Shown here piece by piece: positions 35,029 to 43,132 of a stretch of DNA of 64,000 bases; position 1 is the stretch's first letter, and each line of letters opens with the position of its first letter. The notes beneath the pieces were generated by a model. The model did not search any database. It had not been told where the DNA came from and saw nothing but the letters and a program-made list of their open reading frames with translations. A program made the position numbers and the translations under genes. This stretch comes from Brevibacillus agri (GTDB taxonomy: Bacteria > Bacillota > Bacilli > Brevibacillales > Brevibacillaceae): the NCBI RefSeq assembly GCF_004117055.1, contig NZ_CP026363.1:5008501-5072500 (forward strand). Direction: 5' to 3'.

Positions 35029-35094
35029 ATTGTAAGAAATACGCGCTGGCCCCTGTAGTCATAAACGTCAAGTCGAGGGTATGACAAATGTCAT
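35029..35094 (-). promoter_or_regulatory. Candidate des promoter and DesR operator
   Basis: ATGACAAATGTCAT at 35081-35094 is a palindrome with arms ATGACA/TGTCAT. A further half site GTCATAAACGTCA lies at 35058-35070. A -10-like TACAAT (minus strand) is at 35034-35029, with no good -35, as expected for an activated promoter. Confidence 0.55.
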
Positions 35095-35134
35095 GGTTGA
35101 AAAAAGAACTGGAAAATTTAGGGTGTGTGAATGA

Positions 35135-35869
35135 TCACGAAAAATACTCCAACAAATAAACCGTCTGCTCCTGCGGCTTCCACAGAGCAAACACCGTCCC
35201 GCCGCCGATCGCGGACATGAAGCGGAAGCGCTCCGTCGCTGCGCAAACCATGCTCTTGTCGATTCCGTAATCGAATTTGACGTTCCATTGCAGGTTCATG
35301 AAAAACTCTTCGCTCATCTCCTGCGCCGTCTCCCGAGCGATCAGCACTGGCGAATCGTCATGGCCCCAGCCTTCCGTCAGCTCGGTAATATGGCGAAATT
35401 CGCCAGTCCGCTCGTAATGATATTTCGTAAATTCGTAACTGTAAAACGCCTCGGCATAGTAGTCCACGTCAAAATCGGCCACTTCGGCCAATTCGTCGAT
35501 CATCCGCTCCTTGTACGCCGCAACCGTTACTTTTTCCTTCCAGTACGTTTCCTTGTTTTGCGCAAAATCGGCCTGCAGCAAGGCGTAGACTTCCTCCACG
35601 TTGCCTTCGCCAAACGCCGCCAGGTCGCCGAGAAACTCGTACTTGCCTGCTACGTAGCGAAAGCCGAAAAAATTGTTTTCCGCATTGCGGTACTCTCTCT
35701 CACAGTAAAGGCCATCCGTGCCGAGCAAATGAAACGTGTACTCTCTGCCGTCCTGCCTACAGGCAAAGCTGAGCAGCGGCCTGAAGTAACAAGCGAGCCT
35801 CTCGTCTGTAAAAACATCGCTTGCCTTCGGATACAGGATTACTCCGTTTTCGTGCCATTTTTTCGCCAT
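35135..35869 (-). CDS. Hypothetical protein, 244 residues
   Basis: Not recognised. A soluble, aromatic-rich and acidic protein without signal peptide or membrane helix. Visible stretches are ENGVILYPKASDVFTDERLA, then NAENNFFGFRYVAGKYEFLG and ATERFRFMSAIGGGTVFALW. ATG 35869 follows AGGAGG-like GAGGAG and starts MAKKWHENG. The frame upstream of it is a shadow. It is 20 bases downstream of the frameshifted gene at 35890 in the same direction, so the two may form one operon. Confidence 0.75.
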   Translation of the reverse strand: MAKKWHENGVILYPKASDVFTDERLACYFRPLLSFACRQDGREYTFHLLGTDGLYCEREYRNAENNFFGFRYVAGKYEFLGDLAAFGEGNVEEVYALLQADFAQNKETYWKEKVTVAAYKERMIDELAEVADFDVDYYAEAFYSYEFTKYHYERTGEFRHITELTEGWGHDDSPVLIARETAQEMSEEFFMNLQWNVKFDYGIDKSMVCAATERFRFMSAIGGGTVFALWKPQEQTVYLLEYFS

Positions 35870-35889
35870 GTTTCTCTCCTCCTCTATCT

Positions 35890-36410
35890 CTACAGCCACG
35901 GACCGAAAAAGTTTTGTACCGCCTGCCTGGAATAGCCGTCCTCGCCGCCCCACTTGTGTCGCTCGAAATTCAGCACATTCAAATCCTCTTCCACATACGA
36001 TTCCCGGGAGGCGATATGGAAGCTGTCGCACACGTAGCAATCCCCGTGCATCGCGTAGGCGACGCCGTTTTCCGCTGCGGTATATCTGCCTGCGTTGCTT
36101 GCAAACGGATGCAGCGTAAACTGCCGCGTCAACGCCCAACTGGAGAGCGCGCTGCGCAAGTGCAGCTTGCGGGTGGACAAGCTGTGCAAAAAGGCGGCCG
36201 CTACCTTTTCCTTCGGCACCTTTTCATGCCATTCCACGACCTGGCGCACACACTCGTCATGATGAATCGTTAGCGGATCGAACATCAGCCCTTTGCTTTT
36301 CGCATAGGCAAAATCTTCACCCGAATAGTCGTAGGGGTGACTTTTCCAGCCTTGGCTGCTCCAAAATGCCTGGCTTTTTTATCCACAAAGGATTCCCCTT
36401 CCTTGTCCAT
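35890..36410 (-). pseudogene. Hypothetical gene frameshifted in a six-A run
   Basis: The 5' part starts at ATG 36410 (MDKEGESFVDKK). One base change in the six-A run (T6 at 36375-36380 on the plus strand) would continue it as SQAFWSSQGWKSHPYDYSGE and into the long frame LMFDPLTIHHDECVRQVVEW, down to FFGPWL at 35890. As written, the first frame ends at 36285 in a TGATG overlap, and a 131-residue ORF begins there. The restored protein has about 173 residues and one CYVC pair. Function unknown. The frameshift is either a slippage site, a mutation or a sequence error. Confidence 0.6.
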
Positions 36411-36419
36411 GCCGAGCAT

Positions 36420-36754
36420 CCTACACAGGTATATTTTTCCTTCCATATTTTAGCGCATAATCGCATCGAGGCTATAGCCTAAAAGACACTTTTTCCAAAT
36501 TTCACAGTGGTCGCCCTCCCGTTCTGTTCCCTTTCCAGGGCTTACGAGAAATATTTTCCTGCCGGATGATAAAAAAATTTAGCGGGGAAGGCTCCGCGAA
36601 GCGGCTGACGAGCACCGTCTACGAATGGAACAAAGATTTGCGAAAATACGAGCGCACAGCAACGGCTGTCTCTCCCCAGTAGAAAACGCGGCTGCACCTT
36701 GCCATTGGCGGAAGAGGAGCCTTTGCCTTGGTTGCACTTGCACGGCTGCAAACA
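36420..36754. other. Region with at most a small gene fragment
   Basis: About 335 bases without an intact gene. The only coding-like patch is a plus-strand frame at 36566-36682, beginning MIKKFSGEGSAKRL and containing VYEWNKDLRKYERT before TAG. It has no ribosome binding site and I do not recognise it. It may be a remnant C-terminus of a lost gene. Nothing else was seen. Confidence 0.35.
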
Positions 36755-36788
36755 AAAAAAGACCTCATCCCTTGCCCGGATGAGGTCT
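36755..36788 (-). terminator. Terminator of the siderophore binding-protein gene
   Basis: On the minus strand GACCTCATCC and GGATGAGGTC form a 10-bp perfect stem followed by seven T. It is about 35 bases after the stop codon at 36824. Confidence 0.9.
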
Positions 36789-36823
36789 TGTGCGTTGCGT
36801 TGTTTATTGGATTGGCTCGCTAT

Positions 36824-37861
36824 TTACTGGACATCAAGGCGCTTCATGATGTCGTCGAGCAGCAGGTTGGCCGCTTTGATGCCGCCTGCTGTGTTCCAGA
36901 TCGTCTCGCTAACCTGGAATACTTGGTTGTTTTTCGATACGTTCAACGATTTGAAAACTGGGCTGTCCATCCACTTTTTCGCCATGTTGGTAATATCGGT
37001 GGCGCCTTTTTCTTCCGATACCCAGTAGAACAGGACGTCTCCATCCATGACGGACATGCCTTCTTCGGACACGAACTCCGCGAAGTTGTTCACGTCTTGC
37101 GAAGCTGGACGCGCGATGCCCAGTTGTTCGAGCAAGACACCGCTGAAGGTATCCTTTTGGTAAATCTGCACGCCTTTTTTCGAGAATTTCGCTACGGATA
37201 CTTTGGTAGCCGTCTTCGAGCCAAGCTTTTCTTTGGCTGCGGCTACGCGCTCGTCAAACTCCTTGAGCACCTTCTCGCCTTCCGCTTTTTTGTTCACCGC
37301 TTCGGCATAGAGAGCGAAGTTGGTTTTCCATCTGCCCGACAGCTCTTCCGCGAACACGGTTGGCGCGACCTTGGACAGTTGGTCGTACACTTTTTCATGA
37401 CGGACTTTGTTTCCGATAATCAGGTCTGGGGAAAGCGATACAATCTTTTCGAGGTTCGGCTCGGTTTCAAAGCCGAGAGACTCTACCCCTGCCATCTCGT
37501 CCTTGATATGGTCGTACCAAGGTTCGCCTTCCCACGATTGCACGGCAGCGATTGGCTTCACGCCGAGAGCGAGCAGCGCTTCCGTTCCTTCGTTGGTCAG
37601 GATGATGACGCGTTGCGGCGTTCCTTTGATCTGGGTCGTACCCATGGCGTGCTTGATCTCGCGCACTTCGCCTGCTTCCGCTGGAGCTGGCTGGGCGGCC
37701 GTTGTGCTTTGCTCCGTCGTCGCTTGTTGCTGGGCTGGCTGCTGTGTCTGCTGTGCCTGATTGGCGCCTCCTCCGCAGCCTGCCAGAACAAACAGCATGC
37801 AAAGGGAGAAAAAGCTGGTCATGATGTGGCGCATGGTTCGTGCGCTGGTCTTTCTTTTCAT
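36824..37861 (-). CDS. Iron-siderophore binding lipoprotein (FeuA/YfiY type)
   Basis: A 345-residue class III periplasmic-binding-type lipoprotein. The signal peptide ends in lipobox VLAGC, followed by a flexible Q/T/A-rich linker. The binding domain has TPQRVIILTNEGTEALLALG and VSLSPDLIIGNKVRHEKVYD. It hands ferric siderophore to a FecCD-type permease. No permease gene follows it, so it probably shares the fused permease at 39712. The upstream Fur-box palindrome at 37897 implies iron repression. ATG 37861 begins the signal peptide. Confidence 0.9.
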   Translation of the reverse strand: MKRKTSARTMRHIMTSFFSLCMLFVLAGCGGGANQAQQTQQPAQQQATTEQSTTAAQPAPAEAGEVREIKHAMGTTQIKGTPQRVIILTNEGTEALLALGVKPIAAVQSWEGEPWYDHIKDEMAGVESLGFETEPNLEKIVSLSPDLIIGNKVRHEKVYDQLSKVAPTVFAEELSGRWKTNFALYAEAVNKKAEGEKVLKEFDERVAAAKEKLGSKTATKVSVAKFSKKGVQIYQKDTFSGVLLEQLGIARPASQDVNNFAEFVSEEGMSVMDGDVLFYWVSEEKGATDITNMAKKWMDSPVFKSLNVSKNNQVFQVSETIWNTAGGIKAANLLLDDIMKRLDVQ

Positions 37862-37896
37862 ATCGAGATATGCCCCCACTTCTATCAGTCGCTTGA

Positions 37897-37913
37897 TTGA
37901 TAACCATTATCAA
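37897..37913. promoter_or_regulatory. Fur box upstream of the FeuA-like gene
   Basis: TTGATAACCATTATCAA is a perfect 7-bp inverted repeat with a 3-base centre and resembles the Fur consensus. It lies 36-52 bases upstream of the start codon. Confidence 0.75.
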
Positions 37914-37965
37914 TTGATAGTATATAGAGACTGCTCCCGCTTTTCCATGCACGCCATTGCCTGTT

Positions 37966-39597
37966 TTATATGGACGGGATTGCCCGCAAAAAGTACGCCG
38001 TGCACTGCTCGATCATGTACTCCCTGCCCAGCGGCCCCCACGGGTCCCAATTTTTGCTCTCCGGATAGTACACCTTGTTTTCCCGAACAGCCCGCAAGCT
38101 TTGCCACAGCGGGTTCGGCCACAGGCGCTCCACGTCCTCTTTTTCGCTCCAGAACAGGATGATGCGCTCAGGGTCGATCCTGACCAGCTCCATCAACGCG
38201 TCAGGCTTGTAGGAGGCGTGTGTCACATGCGGATCGGGCTGGAAGCCGAGCTTGTCATAATACAGGTCGGTCAAGGCGTGCCCTTCCGTCCCGTACAGCC
38301 GCACCTCATTCTCCAGCACCCGGACGATCGTCCATTCGCCTTGGCGCGTGACGGGGAGAAGCGCCTCTCTTGCCGCTTTCTCCACTTTTTGCACGTGGTC
38401 GATAATCCGCTGGGCCTGGTTCTCCTTATTGAAAACCGTGCCGATCTGCCGTTGATACTCGTGCCAACTCAAGTAGCCGTTGAACATGAACGTCTCCCCG
38501 AGCTTTTTCCACTCTCCCTGCCCCTGCTCCTGTCCCGTGTCGATCTGCACAATCACGTCAGGCGACAAAGGCAAAACCTCCTGCGGCGTGATGCTGCGCT
38601 CCGCATTCAACGCCTTCGTTCCGCGCAGGCGCTGCTGCAAATAAACCGGAAACCCGGTTCGCGTCGGGAAATAGTTGGGAAACGACGGGGCGGCAATCGG
38701 CTGAATCCCGATCGCGAGGAAGTGATCTTGCAAAAACAGCTTGCTCGCGATCGCCACGCGCTGGCCCGCCTGCTTCATGTAAATTTGCGGCGACAAGCCT
38801 TCCCGCTTTTTGAATAGACGGCTGAAATAAAGCTCATCCGAAAAGCCGACACTGCGGGCCACGTCTTTGACGCGATTGGCGGAAGAAGACGAGGACAGCA
38901 TCGCCTTCGCCTCCTCCATCCTAAGCTGCGTCAAATACTCCCCCGGCGTCATCCCGACTGCCCGCTTGAACGCCCGGCAGTAGGAGCTTGGCGTCAACCC
39001 GGCCAGCTTGGGCAAGGCCCCGAGGTCCAAAGCCTCGCGAAAATGCTTTTTCATGTAGTCAATCGTCGCGGCAACGGAGCTGTCCCCGCCTTTTGCCCGA
39101 GCGCTTCGCTCCTCGCAAGCCGTGGCGAGCAAGTCGTAAAACAACGACTGGGCGCGCAGATGCAGGCATTCGTCCGCTTCTTGCCCCAAGCGGTACAACT
39201 CCTCCAGCTTCGTCACAAAAGCGGATGCGGACGCGACAGGAAACACTTCTGCTCCCGCCGCTTCCCCCGCCAGCCGCTTCTGTGCGCCGGGTGCTGCCGC
39301 TTGCTTGCCGCCTGCTGGCGATGCCGCGTCGATCCGCGTATAGTGCAGCCGATACATCTGCAGCGGTCCCGAGGGAACGGACAGCTCGTCAATGCGCATC
39401 GCAGGAGTCAGCATGATGAGCGTGCCCGCCTCGATTCCATGCTTTTTGCCATTGACGGTAATCTCTCCGCTGCCTTCTGCCACATAGCAGAGGACGTATT
39501 CTTCCAGTCGCAGTTGCCGCAGACGAAAGCCTCTTTTCAACCGCTGCTTGCGAAAAGCAGTCCATACATAAGCATGACAACCCCGGCTGTTCCTCAT
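37966..39597 (-). CDS. AraC regulator fused to a siderophore-binding domain (Btr type)
   Basis: A 543-residue fusion, close to B. subtilis Btr. It has an N-terminal cupin-like part (EGSGEITVNGKKHGIEAGTL). The two AraC HTH motifs are at about 220-330 (LPKLAGLTPSSYCRAFKRA; VGFSDELYFSRLFKKREG). A periplasmic-binding-type domain follows to the end (LPLSPDVIVQIDTGQEQGQG; TLDLYY-type region ALTDLYYDKLGF). Btr senses Fe-siderophore in the cytoplasm and activates the adjacent uptake genes. ATG 39597 follows AAGGA by 10 bases. It sits between a permease gene and a binding-protein gene, its likely targets. Confidence 0.9.
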   Translation of the reverse strand: MRNSRGCHAYVWTAFRKQRLKRGFRLRQLRLEEYVLCYVAEGSGEITVNGKKHGIEAGTLIMLTPAMRIDELSVPSGPLQMYRLHYTRIDAASPAGGKQAAAPGAQKRLAGEAAGAEVFPVASASAFVTKLEELYRLGQEADECLHLRAQSLFYDLLATACEERSARAKGGDSSVAATIDYMKKHFREALDLGALPKLAGLTPSSYCRAFKRAVGMTPGEYLTQLRMEEAKAMLSSSSSANRVKDVARSVGFSDELYFSRLFKKREGLSPQIYMKQAGQRVAIASKLFLQDHFLAIGIQPIAAPSFPNYFPTRTGFPVYLQQRLRGTKALNAERSITPQEVLPLSPDVIVQIDTGQEQGQGEWKKLGETFMFNGYLSWHEYQRQIGTVFNKENQAQRIIDHVQKVEKAAREALLPVTRQGEWTIVRVLENEVRLYGTEGHALTDLYYDKLGFQPDPHVTHASYKPDALMELVRIDPERIILFWSEKEDVERLWPNPLWQSLRAVRENKVYYPESKNWDPWGPLGREYMIEQCTAYFLRAIPSI

Positions 39598-39711
39598 CAG
39601 ACTCACATCCTTGCTTTCGTCATTATCTGTACAAGAAAAAAGTAGCCAAGCGTCGGTGCAGCCGCCTGTACTACTCCTTTTTTGTTCGATCATGCTGGAT
39701 CGCATCTCTGT

Positions 39712-41808
39712 CTACGATTGTCGTACTTTTGCCGCACGGAACATCAGCAGGAACAAATACGGCGCACCCAACAGCGCAACCACGATGCCTGACGGGATGT
39801 CTTTTGGAATCATCACGACTCTCCCGAGCAAGTCGGAGGCGGCCAGCAAGACCGCGCCCAACAGCGCGGAGACGACGACTGCCCTGCGGTGGTGAGCCCC
39901 GACCAGCAAGCGTGCCGCATGCGGCGCGAGCAAGCCGATAAACCCTACAGCCCCGACGCTGGCAACAGCCGCCGAAGCGAGCAGCACCGCAATGACCGCT
40001 ACAGCGAGTCGCGTCCGGCGAACTTGCAAGCCCAAGCCAATCGAGCTTTCATCGTTAAAGGCGAGCAGGTCCACGCGGCGTCCCAGCCACCAGGCGAGCG
40101 GAGTCAGCACGAGGATCGCGGGCAGCAGTCGGCTTATTTCCGTCCAGCCGCGTCCGTATGTGCTGCCTGCCATCCAGGCGAGCGCCGGTGCAGCCAAAAG
40201 CTGTGCTTTTACGATCAAAATATTGATAAAAGCGGCGCCTGCTGCGGCAACCGCGATCCCGACCAGAGTGAGAATGATCGGGTTCAAGCCCCTCCGCCAC
40301 GAAACGGCGTACACAATCGTGGCAGAGACAATCCCTCCGAGCATGGCTCCCAGCGGCATCCACGCGGAAAACTGCGGGAACACGAGCAGCAGCAGGATGG
40401 CTCCCACGCTCGCACCGCTGGTCACCCCGACGATTTGCGGATCAGCGAGCGGGTTGCGCACGGCGCTTTGCATGAGGCTACCGCTGATCGCCAAGGCCAC
40501 TCCCGCCAGCATCGCGGTCAAAAGCCGCGGCATCCGCAGCTCGAACAGAAGCTGGCTGTACATCTCGTTTCCTTGTCCCATGAAAACGGCGATGATTTCC
40601 GCCCAAGGCAAATACAGATTCCCGATTGCCAGGCCGGACATCCAGACGAGGACGAGCAGCACGCACAAGATGACGACGACGATCGGATACGGAACTTTGC
40701 GCTGCCAGCCGCCTACGCTCATCGAGGTCTGCGCCCCGGAGCCTGTGCCTCCGCTCAGCTTGCGGGATACCCGCATCGCCAGCCAGATCAGCCACGGCCC
40801 GCCAATCGCCGCCGTAATCGCACCTGCAGGCAGCTCGCCGTACGCATTGATAAACGTGCGTGAGATCGTGTCAGAGACAACGAGCAGCGCCGCCCCCCAG
40901 ATCGCACTGATCGGCAAAAGCCAGATGTGTCTTGTCAGCCCGCTGAGCCGCACCAGATGCGGTGCCACCAGCCCGATAAAGCCGATCGGCCCGACTACGC
41001 TGACGCTGACACACGTAATCAAAATCGCGATGAGCATGGCGATCAGGCGCGTTTTGCCGACCTTTTGCCCAAGCGACTGCGCTGTTTCTTCGTTAAAGCT
41101 GAGCACGTCAAGCTGTCTGGCCATCAGGCAGCTCGCTGCCACCCCGAGCAATATCAGCGGCCAACTGAACTGCACCCCTGTCCAGTCGTTTTGCTTCAAC
41201 GAGCCTGAACCCCAGATGAAGATGCCCTGTGTCGTTTCTTCATTAAACAAAATAATGGCACTGGTCAGCGAAGAAAACACCAGGGTAACGATCATCCCGG
41301 ACAAAGCTACGCGCACGGGCGTTCCTTTTCGCCCACCCGCCATGTAGTAAACGGCAGCAGCAGCCAGTATCCCTCCCGCCATGGCAAATGGCAGCGGGTA
41401 CTGGTGCAGGATCGCCGGCCAAAAAACCATTCCGAAAACGACAAACAAATAGGCTCCGGCATTTACGCCCAGCGTCGTTTCCGAAGCAAGCGGATTTCGC
41501 GTCACGGTCTGCATCATCGCTCCCGCAACCGCCAAAGCCGCGCCGGATAAGAGCCCCATCACCGTTCTCGGCAGACGGACGCCGTGAATCATCTGATGGT
41601 CGGCAATATCTTGTGGGGAGAGGATCGCTTCGATCACGGTACGTACCGAGATGTCAGCCAGTCCTTGTGTCAGGCTGACAAATGTGAGCAACACCAGAAG
41701 CACGAGGCCGCCAAGCAGCATCCATAACGGCCTCAAGCCTTCTCTTGAAGAAGAAGGGGCTTGATGGATGCCGCTTGGGGCATCGCTTTCACGCTTGGCC
41801 AGACTCAT
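39712..41808 (-). CDS. Fused double FecCD permease for siderophore import
   Basis: A 698-residue membrane protein made of two tandem FecCD permease domains, as in FhuB. Each half has the family motifs. The first half has VRLPRTVMGLLSGAALAVAG with NPLASETTLGVNAGA and GLVAPHLVRL. The second half has MPRLLTAMLAGVALAISGSL with NPLADPQIVGVTSGA and GLLAPHAARLL. About 18-20 membrane helices are expected. The ATG overlaps the stop of the binding-protein gene (ATGA). No ATPase gene is nearby, so a shared FhuC/YusV-type ATPase elsewhere must power it. Confidence 0.93.
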   Translation of the reverse strand: MSLAKRESDAPSGIHQAPSSSREGLRPLWMLLGGLVLLVLLTFVSLTQGLADISVRTVIEAILSPQDIADHQMIHGVRLPRTVMGLLSGAALAVAGAMMQTVTRNPLASETTLGVNAGAYLFVVFGMVFWPAILHQYPLPFAMAGGILAAAAVYYMAGGRKGTPVRVALSGMIVTLVFSSLTSAIILFNEETTQGIFIWGSGSLKQNDWTGVQFSWPLILLGVAASCLMARQLDVLSFNEETAQSLGQKVGKTRLIAMLIAILITCVSVSVVGPIGFIGLVAPHLVRLSGLTRHIWLLPISAIWGAALLVVSDTISRTFINAYGELPAGAITAAIGGPWLIWLAMRVSRKLSGGTGSGAQTSMSVGGWQRKVPYPIVVVILCVLLVLVWMSGLAIGNLYLPWAEIIAVFMGQGNEMYSQLLFELRMPRLLTAMLAGVALAISGSLMQSAVRNPLADPQIVGVTSGASVGAILLLLVFPQFSAWMPLGAMLGGIVSATIVYAVSWRRGLNPIILTLVGIAVAAAGAAFINILIVKAQLLAAPALAWMAGSTYGRGWTEISRLLPAILVLTPLAWWLGRRVDLLAFNDESSIGLGLQVRRTRLAVAVIAVLLASAAVASVGAVGFIGLLAPHAARLLVGAHHRRAVVVSALLGAVLLAASDLLGRVVMIPKDIPSGIVVALLGAPYLFLLMFRAAKVRQS

Positions 41809-42842
41809 TTCGCCAGCAGATCAGCAGCTTTTTTCGCCATGATTTGTGCGGACAATGGACCGCCGTATGGCCACATGTCGCCGCCCAATGCGTAAATGCG
41901 ATTTTCTTTGACAAATTTGAGGCCGTTCCAAACCGGGTTGTTTTTCAACTGGTTCTCGATGACGTTGTCATCGTCCTGAATGATGTGCAGGAAGTTGGCA
42001 TCCTGGAGCGCAGGAAGTGCTTCCACGTCTGTCGTCGTCATTCCGTTCATCTCAAATTTCTTAGGTTTGTATGCGTTGGTCAGTCCGACGCGGTTCAGAA
42101 TTTGGATCGCGGTAGAGTTGTCCGTGGACAGACGGAATTCTACTGCGTTCTGGTTGCTGTAACCCATGGCGAGTACGATTGGCGTTTTGTCCATGCCAGC
42201 TTTGACAATTCGCTCTTTTGCCTCTGCATAAGTTTTGTCGAGCTCTTTCAGCACATTTTCTGCTTCCGCATTTTTGCCCAAAATATCGGCAATTTCCTTA
42301 AAAGTGGCAATCATTTGGGTATATTGATCGCCCTGGCCTTCTGCCGGGTTGGATTCAAACGCGATGGTTGGCGCAATTTTGCTCAACTCGTCGTAGTTCG
42401 CTTCCACGTTGCGCTTCATGCCGATAATGAGGTCAGGCTTGAGGAGCATGATAGATTCCAAGTTTGGCGCGACGCGGCTTCCCACGTCCACTACATCCGG
42501 GGCAATTTCCACAGGGAGCTTGACCCACTTTTTCATATTTGGAATATCGGCAATTCCTACAGGCTGCATGCCGAGAGCCAGAACATGCTCAGCGCTGCTC
42601 CATTCCAGAGCAACAACGCGCTTAGGAACGCCTTTGATTGTCGTTTCTCCCATCAAGTGCTTGACAGTGCGCACTTGTTCTTCCGCCGCCTTGTCTGCCT
42701 CTGGCTGCGCAGATGCTGCCGGCTGTGCCTGCCCGGAACCGGATTGGGCGTTTTGAGTAGCAGTCCCTCCGTTCCCGCACGCTGCCAACAGAAGCATGGC
42801 AGACAAAAAGACGAGCAGGATTGGTAACTTCGTGATACGCAT
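41805..42842 (-). CDS. Iron-siderophore binding lipoprotein
   Basis: A 345-residue lipoprotein. The signal peptide MRITKLPILLVFLSAMLLL ends in lipobox LAAC, then a Q/A/S-rich linker and a class III binding domain (GVPKRVVALEWSSAEHVLAL; LLKPDLIIGMKRNVEANYDE; PVWNGLKFVKENRIYALGGD). It is translationally coupled to the fused permease gene, its clear partner. It is similar in layout to the lipoprotein at 36824. It is controlled by a near-perfect Fur box over its promoter. Confidence 0.93.
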   Translation of the reverse strand: MRITKLPILLVFLSAMLLLAACGNGGTATQNAQSGSGQAQPAASAQPEADKAAEEQVRTVKHLMGETTIKGVPKRVVALEWSSAEHVLALGMQPVGIADIPNMKKWVKLPVEIAPDVVDVGSRVAPNLESIMLLKPDLIIGMKRNVEANYDELSKIAPTIAFESNPAEGQGDQYTQMIATFKEIADILGKNAEAENVLKELDKTYAEAKERIVKAGMDKTPIVLAMGYSNQNAVEFRLSTDNSTAIQILNRVGLTNAYKPKKFEMNGMTTTDVEALPALQDANFLHIIQDDDNVIENQLKNNPVWNGLKFVKENRIYALGGDMWPYGGPLSAQIMAKKAADLLAK

Positions 42843-42918
42843 GCGATGACTCCCCCTTTTTTACGTTGCAAGCATTCTAAGGATGATTACTGGCGATGGT
42901 CATGTCTTCCACTATGCA

Positions 42919-42947
42919 ATGATAATGATTATCATTTTCTTTGTCAA
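42919..42947 (-). promoter_or_regulatory. Promoter overlapped by a Fur box
   Basis: On the minus strand TTGACA (42947-42942) and TATCAT (42924-42919) are spaced by 17. The Fur box GATAATGATTATCATTTTC (42921-42939, 18 of 19 consensus positions) covers the spacer and the -10 element. This is textbook iron repression. Confidence 0.85.
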
Positions 42948-43071
42948 TATTAGAATATGCAGATATGTTCGATTTTCGTGCCTTGCTGATCGAGGCGAAA
43001 TGAAGTAGTCATTCGCCCCAAGTACCGTTTTGTCCCGGATTTTGCGAGGGTTTTGACGGTCTTTTTGGCAT

Positions 43072-43102
43072 AAAAAAAGACACTCCGTTCATTCCGAGTG
43101 CC
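43072..43102 (-). terminator. Terminator of the secreted-protein gene
   Basis: On the minus strand GGCACTC and GAGTGTC pair (one G-T), followed by seven T. It is about 30 bases beyond the stop codon at 43133. Confidence 0.75.
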
Positions 43103-43132
43103 TAGAAAATAGGAATAAGATTTAAAAAGGGT

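Noticed and set aside
36542-36751. 69-codon minus-strand ORF between the unknown gene and the FeuA-like gene
   Set aside because: No ribosome site, no family pattern, and it overlaps the coding-like scrap on the other strand.
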